A stretch of DNA of 64,000 nt, from the NCBI RefSeq assembly GCF_008831285.2, contig NC_045141.1, positions 21,386,848-21,450,847 on the forward strand, written 5' to 3'. Of the stretch, positions 45,801-57,403 are shown piece after piece. The notes beneath the pieces were generated by a model, which was not told where the DNA came from, did no database searches, and saw nothing but the letters and a program-made list of their open reading frames with translations. The position numbers were made by a program, and so were the translations under genes. Within the stretch, counting starts at the first letter, position 1. Each line of letters opens with the position of its first letter. Source of the DNA: Nymphaea colorata (Eukaryota; Streptophyta; Magnoliopsida; Nymphaeales; Nymphaeaceae).

Positions 45801-48800
45801 GAATTTTTAGAATTTTTAGACTTATACAAGAAAAAAAAAAGAATCCTATTTTTTTTCCCAAGTTTTCATGTTTGTAAACAATTTTACAGTGCAATGTTAT
45901 TTCTTTTGTCATTGCTGCTAAAACTTTCAGTTTACATGCTGCAATAGTACTTAGGTGTCATGTTAATGCTTATCGACATATTGTGTTCTGATGGTTCTTT
46001 GTGCTGTAGTTTTTTAATTTACTTGTTCATGGCTTTTGTTTGCGGTCATCTTTTTCAGGTTGTTAGACTCTGTGCCAAATCAAGGGAAGCTGTTAGCTCA
46101 CCTGTTGAACATCTGACACTACATTATCAGGCAATTTGTTGCAAAATTTTCTTTTGCAATCATTCATTTTGATAATGAGCAGATCCTCTTGGATGATTGC
46201 ATTTTTTTTTGTTCTTGAAGTAGTTAATAATTATTTCGGAACTCTATCAGGTTCGACACCTTGATACGTCAGAAAAAAGTGAGCTTCACAAGCTTCAGCA
46301 ATTGAAAGATGAACAAGGTATTACATATTCCTGTCCAACTTTTTTTTAAGAAAAAAGAAAGCTTTGACCGAACTTGCTGGTAGCAGATTTTTTAAGTTAA
46401 ATGATTTATGTCTACAGTTGTCCTGATGTCCTCAGGTGCTGGTTAATTGTAAATTGCGGGATGTACACTTTAAAATTCCCCTTTCAAATATTATCTGGCA
46501 ATTTAATCTACGTTCTTTTCTCCTCATTTATCTGTGTGATTGTCAAACCACCAATTGGTTGACTGGTCAGCCTAGTTGCTGGTTGCCTGGTTCAGTGACT
46601 AGACCTTGGCCTGAAACTTGCCAGGCGTAGTTGGGTCGGTAGTCGATGATCTATGTCAAACCACCAATTGGTTGACTGGTCAGCCTAGTTGCTGGTCCAG
46701 TGACTAGACCTTGGCCTGAAACTTGCCAGGCGTAGTTGGGTCAGTAGTCGATGATCTATTAATCTGTTGGTTGGTCACCTTGTCTTTTAAGTATAATAAT
46801 TTTGGAAAGCTGAAAAGGTTGTTATAGTAGCCAGATGTGCCATAGGTTGCCTACCTTTTTTGGATTTGGGTGATTTTCTCTCCTTCCCTGTCTGGCCATC
46901 CCACATCCTATGTGCCCTTTTTGACATAACCCTGCCATGTCAGCACATTGCACACTCATTCTTTTCCTTAATTCCTTTCTAGAAAGGGGGTTGTGTAATG
47001 TGTGTTGGCTTTTTAGTATGTAAGATTGACACTTACACACGTACATGTACCGAGTAGCATTAGATGCTTGAATGTCAAGTTTATTATCATGCAACATTAT
47101 GTGAATTGGCGAACTATGTGATTTACTCGTTCCATAATAATATTTTTATTATTTTTATCACTTTGAATATTCTGTTTTAGATTTCTGATTTTATTTTAGC
47201 CAACAAGCCTAGACTGGATAGTCCTTTTAGAGCCTTAATGAACTTGCATACCACTCTTGATTATGATAATTGAGATTATCTAGCAGCATAGCTGGGTCAA
47301 GGAAAATTTGAGTTCGTCTCTATCTGAAGTGTACAGGCCACAGGCCTTCTTACTTGATAGTTATTATATGATTGTATTGTTCAACTAAACGTGAATAGTG
47401 GCATTTTTGGATAATGCTCAGTTATTTTTATGCTGCCATTTCAGCTTTTTTACTCTTTCATGTTATGGCTTTTGATCAATTTGCAGTCATAGAAGTATCT
47501 CTTCAGTCTATCTGTTGGTTACCTGATTATGTACTATGGTGCTAGAAATGCTTATAAGGCAGTTCTTTTAGTAGAAATTTATGGATGTATCTTATAAATT
47601 TATGGTTATATCTTATATGGATATGTAACTACCTTGTGGGCCATCTTTTGGAGGCTGGTGGCTAATTTCTAATATGCCTCTGGAACTTTGGCTAGCTATG
47701 TTACCTAAATAAAATTTGACATTGAATCCATGCATGTCAATAGGTGAGCTTTCCAGCAGTGATGAGAAAAAGTATAAGGCTCTTAAAAGGGCAACAGAAA
47801 GGGAGATAACACAGAGTGCAGATGTCATTTGTTGCACTTGTGTTGGTGCTGGGGATCCACGCTTAGCAAATTTTAGGTTTCGGCAGGTCTGGTTTCACTC
47901 TGGTTTTGCTTGTCCTTGTACTCTATTCTCCTTTTGTTCTAATATTTGTGCGCCCTTTTACAGGTTCTTATTGATGAGTCTACTCAGGCAACAGAACCAG
48001 AGTGTCTTATTCCTCTTGTTCTTGGTGTTAAGCAGGTAGATTGCTGCTATCAACTCTTTTGGCTTTTTTCCTCAATGAAGTTTTTGCTTTATGTTCCTCA
48101 TAGTTTATTATATTTACAAATAGGTTGTTCTTGTCGGAGATCATTGCCAGCTTGGTCCGGTAATTATGTGCAAGAAGGCAGCTCGTGCTGGTCTTGCACA
48201 ATCACTTTTTGAGCGCCTTGTGCTGCTGGGTGTGAAGCCTTTTAGGTTACAGGTGATCCATATTGATAAAATTTCTGCATTGAAATTTATGTTGGGTGAA
48301 AAAGTTAATTTCTGAGGTTCTATATTCTGTTTTGTTATTATTAGCTGGCAGTTTTTGGTGTTCATCTAAATTCCAACTAATTTACCTATGTCCTTATTCA
48401 GTGGATAACCTAAACCACTTTTGCCCATCAGAAAAAGAAAAAGAGCAGAAAATTTGTGAGTAATATATTCAAGAAAGTATGCTGTAGCTGAAGCTCACAT
48501 CTCTAATCTGATTTTGTTCTGATTATTTGAAGTGGCCACTGGCCAGAGCTCGATAATGCATAACATGAACACAGATGGTGTGTTTCCTGTCACTTTCTAT
48601 TGTTTCCATGTTTCAAATTGGTCTGGTTGGTGAATTCCTGTGCTGAGGAATAAATAAGTTTAGCATAACTGCTATGTATATAATGGAGTACTGGGAGTTA
48701 TTTCTCCCATCTGGAGATGTAAGCTTAAGACTTTCATGACCTATAGGACATGGGTAGAGGTGCAGATGCAGGTTCTGGCGAGGAGGGTACGATATGGCTT

Positions 48801-51800
48801 AAGAAGGCTTTGGGTTATGGTTATGGTGCAGTAGCTGAAAAAGTGGTTATGGAAAAAAACGCATTCTGCAGTTACTCTTTTAGACTAGTGGTCTGGCACA
48901 CTGACACATTGACCTTAACTTTCATTTGCATGATATATAAGCTTATTCGCATTGATCACATCAGATGCTGTACCTCATGCATGCTGATTCTCAGGTTTTC
49001 ATACATTTACTATTATATGGTGGAAGGGGTGGCAAGTAAAAGTTGTCTTATGTCTTAACCTTGGAGCTGCTTGATGTTTATGCTGAAATTCTTTGCAGGT
49101 TCAATATCGTATGCACCCATCACTGTCAGAATTTCCCTCAAACAGCTTTTATGAAGGTACCCTCCAAAACGGGGTGACTATTAATGAGAGGCAGTCACCT
49201 GGTATTGATTTTCCATGGCCTGTTCCAAACCGTCCAATGTTTTTCTATGTCCAGGTATCCACAATGTGAAGCAATTTAGCTTTCTGAGGCATTCTTGACT
49301 TAGCATATTGGCTATACTTTAATGCTTGACTATACTTCTGTTAGTTAGCTTTCTGAGGCATTCTTGACTTAGCATATTGGCTATACTTTAATGCTTGACT
49401 ATACTTCTGTTAGATGGGCCAAGAAGAAATCAGTGCAAGTGGAACATCCTACCTGAACAGGACTGAGGCTGCAAATGTAGAAAAGATTGTTACTACATTT
49501 TTGAGGAGCGGAGTGGTTCCAAGCCAGGTTCAAATGCTTTCTTACTTATTGGTTCTTGTTTGATTCAAATGCTTTTGGACATTCTCAGTTTCTTTTGAGT
49601 ATTTCTGAGCCTCCTTACTCTTGCGATGACAAGATTGGAGTCATAACACCTTATGAAGGGCAACGAGCATACATTGTGAATCACATGTCAAGAAATGGAG
49701 CTCTTAGACAGCAGCTATACAAAGAAATTGAGGTTTTATTCTATCTATCTCTCTGTCCTATATTTGAAAGTCAAACTTGTCAGCAGTTGTTGAGGAGCTT
49801 TATTGATTAGGAATTTTCTTCTGCAGGTTGCTAGTGTTGATTCTTTCCAAGGAAGAGAGAAGGATTACATAATACTCTCCTGTGTTAGGAGCAATGAGCA
49901 TCAGGTGTGCCTTTTGGTCTGGCTGTGCACTTGTTTTGGAACATTTTGTGGTCAATTATGTCTTTTCTCTGATTTTTTAGTATCCATTTGTAATTTTTGG
50001 AAGTTGTTCGCTGTTTTAATGTACAAATGCATCCAGGTATGTCTACACAATTACTAAGTTCTTGAACGAGGTAGGGAATCAGGTGTCTGGGTGCAAGCGA
50101 GCCTATAGGAGCAATCAACCTAGTTGGACCCATGAAGGAAAAGTAGAAAATATTAGGCACTCGGAAGGCATCAAAAAGAAAAGGGAGAAAGAGCGTAGTA
50201 GTTATATCTTGGTTGTACAGAGCTGTCACTTGCCCAGATATGTAACTTGTGTTGAGGTTATAAGTTTGCAAAGCAAAATTAAGGTAGACTTTGTGGAAAT
50301 GTGCGGTATTGTATGGACATAAATTCTGGACAGTTACTGCTGGAAATATTGCTCAACTAACGCAACATGGTTGCCTCTATCCAGCACAAAATGACCATGC
50401 TTGAGCATTACTATTGAAGATGGTGAAGTTATCTTTCTGATTTAGTCATTACTTGACATTGGGGCCGGTCAATCTAGTGTATAGGGGTCTTTCTATTTTC
50501 ATTTATCTTTATCGATGAATGTAGTTCATAAGCCAGTGAAGGAGCAAACAGTATTTCAAAAAATTTAATGCTTTAATTAGTGTGTTTAACAGTGGTGAAA
50601 TATGTATCAATGTAAATTTGTGATATTATTAACTAAAGTTATTGATCAAGTATGCAATCCACTAGCTGGTAAGTCATCAAATTTCATAGTAAACATACAT
50701 ATTTAAATTCTCAATTTGTGATAGTAATTAAGTTGTAAGATTCTTATTGTAGTAACTCCGACATGTCTAACTGGTAGGCTTCAGTAATGATGAAATTTTG
50801 TTGCATATGTTAATGTGCTTGCAGGAGAAAATGTGATTTTAAGTGCAACAGATTGGAACTATTTGCTCTTGTTGTCACAATCAGCAATAAAGATAATCTT
50901 TTGTTCTCTATGTGCAACTTGTTGTACTTGTATGTACTAGAAGTTACAGGAGATGGGTAGATCTTGCTTCCTTTGCTTCCATCCACACTTCTCTATTTTG
51001 AATAGGTGAATGAAAAGAAACCAAGGAAAGAGTACTTCTCTTGGAGCAATGTAACAATAACCAACTAAATATTAGTTCATAACTTCACATTACACTAACT
51101 GCAGCTAGTTTTGGAAAGAGTTCTCTATAATGGAAATCCATATCTCTATGGATCTGTATGTTATGGTACTCTGATGGAGTTTAGCCGGTATCTTGCATCT
51201 AATTACCCTTTCATGTTAGTACTCCTAGAACTTACTTTCTCTTCAAGTATCTAATTACAGATTTTTTCTGTCTTGTTGCTAATAATTACTCAGGGCATTG
51301 GGTTCCTGAATGATCCACGTAGATTAAATGTAGCTCTTACCCGAGCTCGTTATGGAATTGTGATATTGGGAAATCCTAAAGTTTTGAGCAAACAACCACT
51401 TTGGAACAGCTTATTGACACATTATAAGGTAAACCCTCTTACCTGTGCGGTTTTAATTTTGTTTGTATTCCCAAATAGAATTTCTGCCTTGTGCTTGCAA
51501 TTTTTTGTTTTGAGATAATTGTGCCATCATTACCTAACATGCTAATATGCTTTTTGGCTTCTTGCTGGATTTAATTTTGTGAAAGATACAAACACTTCTG
51601 CTTTTGTGTGACATATATTACAGGCTATTTGTAAACCTTTCTTCAAGTATCTGCTTTTGAGGGTTGGGGACTGCAGAAGGTTCAATACATAATTATGATA
51701 AAATGACCTATAAGAGTCGTTGATGCTATTCTGACAAAAATTTCGGGCAAGGAAAGCTTTAGTTCTTATCATTGCATTCTGCTGCAGCTTGAATGATCAT

Positions 51801-54800
51801 TGTTTGTTTTTATTTAATATAATGCTGTAATTGAATTGTATTTGAAACAATGTGTTTCCTCTCTTTCCCAATGGTAGTGAATATGGAGCCTCCTAAATTT
51901 TCCCTGTGCATCCCCAGCATTCATCTCTTTTTATTGGCATATGCAGCAAAGTCGAACAGTTTGTTCCCATTGTGTTTCTCCAAAAAGTAGCAATGTTTCT
52001 GTGGATTAATGTCTTATGGACATGGAAACTGTTATAACTTAAACAATTCATTATGATCTGTAAAAAGCATGTATCCTAGAAATTAATAACTAAATGTAGG
52101 TGTATTAGTATATTACAATCCATTTATTTATATATGTTGACCGCTTAGTGTTAATGGAGTATTTTGCAGATGTGCATCTTAATTCCTTCGCTTATCAAGA
52201 TGAATTAATAAGTTATTTTGTCCCTCTCAGGAGCATGAATGTTTGGTGGAAGGCCCGTTAAATAATCTGAAGCAAAGTATGGTTCAGTTCCAGAAGCCAA
52301 AGAAGGTTTGTTAACAATGATGAAATTTCGTGACAACTTCTGAGATATTGGAGGGCTTTTTGAGATGCTTCCTTGGTACTTGCTACTTGTTGATTCCTGA
52401 CTTAATTTGCTCGTCTACTTGTTATGCAACAGATCTATAATGATCGCAGACTTGTCTTTGGTGGGCCAGCAGCTGTTCCTGGTGATAGTTTTCCCCCTGT
52501 TGGATCTGCAAGCACCAATGCTGACAAAAGGGGGCCTCGTAGCAAAGGTAAAGCTTTTGGTGGTTACATTTGTGTGCCATTACTCCACTTATATTATCAG
52601 TGGTTGGATCTTTTTTAATGGCTAACATGTTTCTGGACCAGTGTTAAACTTCGTTGTTGAATATTCCATGACATGGAATACTAATTTTAATATTTTATTG
52701 GTTTTGTTTTTCAATGTAGTTTTCTTTGTGTATGGTTAGAATTGGAAATTCATACCTTATATATGCAGTAGCAAATACGTCTCTATTCTTCTGTTGATAT
52801 GCATAACAGAAGGAAGCGATTTTCACTCATCACCTGTGTTTGACTTTGATAGAACAGTCAGCCGTACACATTTATGTCACCTGACCTTTTCCCTTTTTTT
52901 GGTCTTGAAAAGGTGACCAAGACTTTCATGCTTTCTTTGCAGACATGCTTTGGGTTTGCTAACGGTACTCAGTTTTTCCTTGCCTTCAGCACTCATGAAT
53001 TATCTTGTGGTGCTTCATTTGTATGACATTTTTTATTTGATATCATGCATTTGGTGTTACAAGTGATCTTCCATACTATTTTCTATTTCACTGCTCGTTA
53101 GAGGATGTGTAGATTTGCTCTTTTTGCCCTTTATTTGTTAATACTTTTTTCTTTTTGGAAGTTCAATACTGTGTGAAAAAATATGATGAGAAGGAGCTTT
53201 CCAGTATGTGTGGAGATATGGAGGTCAGGAATGATTTTTTTTGATTCAGTATCGTTTTTATGAGATTAAGCTTTAGCATGGAGTGCTTTGCTGAATCTTA
53301 ACATGGATGCCATTTTTGCATTTTTCCTTTGTCAGGAATTTGTGCTGGGTTGTTCTTTCTGAAACTCTGTTCTGTCATTTAGATTTGATTTTTCACATTG
53401 AATGTTCTAACCATTTCCTTTCTATAACACCAGGCCATTCGTATATGCCTTTTGGTCCACCAAATGGAAACCATAAGCCTGGCGTTCATCCTGGGGGATT
53501 TCCTGTTCCCCGCCTCACGCTTCCCCCATTTCCAGGTGGACCACATACACAACCATATGCAATTCCAACCCGTGGTGCAGTTCATGGACCTGTTGGGGCT
53601 GTACCTCAGGTCCCTCAGTCTGGAAATAGAGGTTTTGGTGCCGGACGTGGAAATGCTGGCGGTCCTATTGGCGGCCATCTTTCTCACCAGCAAGGCTCGC
53701 AACAACCTCTTGGAAATATTGGATCTTCATTCAACTTTCCCCCTATGGACAACCAAAATAGTCAGCCTTCTGTTGGTGGGCCATTATCCCAGAGTGGATT
53801 ATTAACCCAGGTTTGTGCAATTGCGCTTGAAATTTTGGATCCAGTTCTTAGTGCTGCAGCTATTGTATTTCTAAGTTAGGTCATATCTATATGATGAATA
53901 GATACCACCAGTTCAAGGAATAAATCAGAACTTCCGTGAGGGATTTTCTCTTGGTGGAATGTCTCAGGTATTTAGCATCTATCTGTTATTTCTCTCAGAA
54001 TTGGTATTCAGGAGGGTATTGGCAATTTACTTGTTGGTGTCAATCATTCACAGGATTTCTTTGGGGACGATTTCAAGAGTCAAGGATCTCATGTTGCTTA
54101 CAATGTTGCTGATTTCTCAACTCAGGTATGAAATGTGCATGTATCCCTAGGTTTTTGTTGTTTCTTTTGTGCCTGTTATGGTAAATTTTCTTCGGCAGTC
54201 AGTCTTAGAAGTTCATAATTTTTTTCCTCAATTTGATTGGTATTTCACTGGGGAGATTTGCTATCTGTCAGCTTTTTGTAATCGTTTTCCTGTTTGAGGA
54301 TGTTTTTGAGGCAAGGTGTATGCACAAGTAAATCATATTAATAGAACCTGGCAGTATCTGCGAGCTTGTTAGTGATGCTATTAAGATTATGCAAAAACTG
54401 TTCTCCAGAAGGTTGTAATGATATTTAGATGAATGCTTTTGCATCTGCTGAACATTGTTATGAGTGAAGTTCCATGAATAAGTATGAGAGCACACATGTG
54501 CAATATACTGTGTGCGCATCTCAGCAATGTTCAAATCAAGTGTCATCTCCGACATGACTGACATAATCACTTAACTATTTGACATGTTTACACACTTTTA
54601 TGCAAGGGAAATTAGTTACTAAATTCACCAGGACATTTGGGTATATCATCCCCTACCATAACTATTTAACATGTTTATTGTAACATAGTTACTAGGAAGT
54701 GAAGGATTTGCAAGAAAAACTGGAAATTGGAAGGTAGATAGAATGTTAGAGATTGCGTATGTGAGGGCGAAGCTTGCTCTTGAAACGTTCAAGACAGCCA

Positions 54801-56352
54801 AAGCATGATGTTCTAGGGAGTGAAACTGAGGCTCAACATTGTATATATGGATCAAGTTGGCCAAACAGTCGAAAGTGAAGGATTTACAAGAAAGACAAAG
54901 GAAATTAGAAGGTAGAATGTTAGAGATTGCGTATGCGAGGGCAAAGCTTGCTCTTGAAGCATTCAAGACAGCCAAAGCAGGACGTTCTAGGGAGTGAAAC
55001 CGAGGCTCTAACATTGTATATATGGATCAAGTTGGCCGAACAGTCGAAAGTGAAGGATTTACAAGAAAGGCAGAGGAAATTGGAAGGTAGAATGTTAGAG
55101 ATGGCGTATGCGAGGGCGAAGCTTGCTCTTGAAGCGTTCAAGACAGCCAAAGCAGGACGTTCTAGGGAGTGAAACCGAGGCTCTAACATTGTATATATGG
55201 ATCAAGTTGGCTGAACAAGTCGAAAGTGAAGGATTTACAAGAAAGATGGATGAAATTGGAAGGTAGAATGTTAGAGATTGCATATGCAAGTGTGAAGCTT
55301 GCTCTTGAGTATTGAAGCATTTTGATGATGGATTTTTATTTCGTATCAGGGTCGGTCCAGAAGTAGACAACTTTACTCTTTTTGTCGTTAGTACTTTGTG
55401 TATCAGCAGTCTGTATCCCCCCCCCCCTTCGTTAACTTAGACCACTTCCTATTGTTTACTGCAATTATGATGATTTGATCTATCTGGATGATACTCCCCG
55501 TCTGCGCCAATTTCCGTCATGCATATGCTTGTCGTGCATCTTCCTTAGAAAGCTTTAGAAAGAGCTTTACATCATGTGAAGGTTATAGACTTAATATATT
55601 TCTAAGAAATTTCAACAAACTTTTAGAAGTATTGTTGAAATGTTCATATGTATAGCCTCTTAAAGTTATTTGTTCTTTTACAATGAAAACTTGGTTGGTT
55701 AAAATTTGTTCTTGCTGTGAGCTATGAGTTTTATGCTGTATTATGCTCCAGGCTTCTCAAAGTGGATATGGTGTTGATTACGTCACTCAAGGGACACAAG
55801 GTGGGTTTCCAGGGAGCTTCTTGAATCAGAACACACAGGCTGGTTATTCTCATCTTGGAACTGCGAATGACTTTATTACTCAGGTGCGTTATAATGTGCC
55901 AAAAATGGACATGCTTGACGTTTCATGCTGATGAAGCATGTTTTAGCAGTTTAATTTTTAGCAAGCGAGCCTTGCTGAACGCATATTCTTTGGTCTCATT
56001 TCCATAAAACTCAATTGGTTCTTGCTTGAGGTATGAGACACCTTTCTTCCTATCTCATGCACACCCAAAAACATAGTGGTTAGGGTCAAATAAAAAAGTT
56101 TAATTTTTAGCAAGCGAGCCTTGCTGAACGCATATTCTTTGGTCTCATTTCCATAAAACTCAATTGGTTCTTGCTTGAGGTATGAGACACCTTTCTTCCT
56201 ATCTCATGCACACCCAAAAACATAGTGGTTAGGGTCAAATAAAAAAGAATCATTCACCTTTGTCCTGAAGGTCTCTGGAATTGTGCGTGTTTGGTAATGG
56301 AAGTTGTCTTGGTTTTGTCCAACCATTTTTTCACAATTGTAGTCTCTCTCTG

Positions 56353-56387
<35 letters not shown>

Positions 56388-57403
56388 GTACTTGTATGTG
56401 CTACCAAATGAGCACTTGTGTGAGACTCACCAAATCAGTTGTATGCAACTATGCTCTATTTCAGTGGTTCCACCTATACAATGGATGGCTTGCAAATAAA
56501 TGTGTAAATTAGCTTTTTGGGAAGTTAACAATCTGGAGCATCACCATATGACTGCTTTTATGCATTAATTTCAATTTTCAACCATTTCTTGGATATGATC
56601 CAATGGTTCTCAAATAGACGTGGAAATTACCTTTTCTAAAAGTCACGATTATGAGTTATCACTTTCCTTTCAAGTTGACATTTTTTTATAACCGCAGATA
56701 TAGCAAAATGCAGCAGCCAATATTAGTGGACGGCTGGTTCTCATATGTGGCGCTGCTTGTGTCTTAAAAGACTTGCAGGGTGTGTGTGTGTTGTTAGAAA
56801 TGGACAGGTGTTTTCCTAAACCTTCTGTCTCTTTTGTATGTGCACAGGATTACATGCCTCATGGATCCCCAGGTCTTTTTACTCAAGTTGGCTTCACGGA
56901 TCCATCTCAAGATGATTCCTCCCAAGCTCAATTTGGGGTTGCTGGACCTGGTCCTCTCCAGTCTCAGGTATTGCATAATACTTTACATTGACTTTTTTTT
57001 TAGGGGGGAGGTGGGGTGGGGGTGGGTCAATGTTTTTTCAGTATACAATAGAGTTTGGGCTTAACCAAAAAAGCTGAGTTTCTGTGGGAACAATTCCATG
57101 AGGTTGAACCACTGTTCATTGAATTTGGTGACTACTGAGTGGCTAATAACTTGGCTGAAATTCTTTACTGGATGGATGTTTTTTGGGCCTTGGTGTGGTG
57201 GAACTTCAATGTTGTGGGTTTCGCTGGTTGCTATCTATGCAAAACTTGTTCGACAAACTGCTGACAGATGAACACTTTTTCAGGGGCTTATGAATCCTCT
57301 CTATTCCCAGCCCTTCACGCAGTACAACAGCCAACCAGTAAACATGCAAGCTCCACAGCAGGGCCAGACTGCCCAAAACCAGAAACTTCATTACACTGGC
57401 TGA
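36864..57403 (+). CDS. UPF1: UPF1, ATP-dependent RNA helicase of nonsense-mediated decay
   Basis: Twenty-nine exons join in phase to 1267 residues (Arabidopsis about 1254): 36864-37388, 39253-39504, 39609-39779, 40207-40257, 40458-40550, 40676-40771, 40968-41018, 41110-41228, 42250-42358, 43486-43608, 43708-43779, 46059-46130, 46251-46317, 47744-47886, 47964-48035, 48124-48252, 49099-49254, 49414-49527, 49634-49732, 49827-49904, 51294-51428, 52231-52305, 52433-52547, 53434-53810, 53902-53967, 54054-54125, 55752-55883, 56848-56967, 57284-57403. The Cys/His zinc domain that binds UPF2 starts at C136/C139. Helicase motifs are intact: GPPGTGKT (506-513), DEST (652-655), GDHCQLGP (677-684), QYRMHP (717-722), TPYEGQ (810-815), VDSFQGRE (from 843), [10 protein letters not shown] (874-883). 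The C-terminus is rich in SQ/TQ sites, which phosphorylation by SMG1-type kinases targets in other organisms. UPF1 is cytoplasmic and removes transcripts with premature stops. The intron after exon 12 begins with GC instead of GT. The start at 36864 fits homologues, although the frame is open back to 36579. Confidence 0.96.
43006..43026. repeat. CA microsatellite in UPF1 intron 9
   Basis: About ten CA units flanked by TATA repeats, immediately left of the GC-palindrome insertion. Confidence 0.9.
43049..43300. mobile_element. GGGCC-palindrome element in UPF1 intron 9, possible hAT-type MITE
   Basis: Two very GC-rich arms, built from overlapping GGGCCGG/CCGGCCC motifs (43049-43075 and about 43195-43300), flank a ~120-bp A/T-only core. 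The structure stands out sharply from the intron and resembles the fragment at 7334-7475. It lies 186 bases before the helicase motif I exon, and an open frame runs by chance from its right arm into that exon. The class assignment is an inference from similar plant hAT elements. I found no clear target-site duplication. Confidence 0.45.
44625..45497. repeat. Diverged direct repeats in UPF1 intron 11
   Basis: Two related modules alternate. Module A (CTGACTAATC... to ...AGTTGATTT) occurs at about 44625-44760 and 45230-45405. Module B (TTTTAGGGTCTT...TTAGATCTTGTTAC) occurs at about 45130-45220 and 45408-45497. Copies are visibly similar but carry many differences and indels, so the duplication is old. 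They may be remnants of an unidentified transposon. Confidence 0.6.
46131..46250 (+). other. GC-AG intron 12 of UPF1
   Basis: The exon before ends ...CATTATCAG and the intron begins GCAATTTG. The next exon starts with GTTCGACACC after a normal CAG acceptor. The conserved protein junction (LHYQ followed by VRHLD) leaves no alternative GT donor nearby. GC-AG introns are a known minor class handled by the major spliceosome. Confidence 0.85.
46541..46759. repeat. Tandem duplication of about 110 bp in UPF1 intron 13
   Basis: Two nearly identical head-to-tail copies (46541-46653 and 46654-46759), each opening with TGTCAAACCACCAATTGG. The second lacks a short internal segment (GCCTGGTT-like) and otherwise differs by about one base. 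Confidence 0.85.
49276..49413 (+). repeat. Perfect 69-bp tandem duplication including the 3' splice site, UPF1 intron 17
   Basis: Units 49276-49344 and 49345-49413 are identical and both end in ...ACTTCTGTTAG. The second AG is the acceptor of exon 18 (starting ATGGGCCAAGAAG). The first AG offers an equal acceptor 69 bases upstream. Splicing there would keep the reading frame length but bring in TTA GCT TTC TGA, an immediate stop. Confidence 0.95.
54697..55320. repeat. Tandem array of ~175-bp units in UPF1 intron 26
   Basis: The landmark GTGAAGGATTT recurs at 54699, 54875, 55050 and 55226, giving periods of 176, 175 and 176 bp and about 3.5 copies. The middle copies are the most alike. On the plus strand a unit encodes a charged helical stretch ([13 protein letters not shown]... 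[12 protein letters not shown]). The period is not a multiple of three, so the frame does not continue between units. No such peptide belongs in UPF1. Confidence 0.9.
55949..56246. repeat. Perfect 149-bp tandem duplication in UPF1 intron 27
   Basis: Units 55949-56097 and 56098-56246 read as identical, each opening GTTTAATTTTTAGCAAGCG and closing GGGTCAAATAAAAAA. The complete identity implies a recent event, or an assembly duplication. The splice sites of the intron are not involved. Confidence 0.92.
56355..56392. repeat. CA microsatellite in UPF1 intron 27
   Basis: About 18 CA units following a short CT run. Confidence 0.9.
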
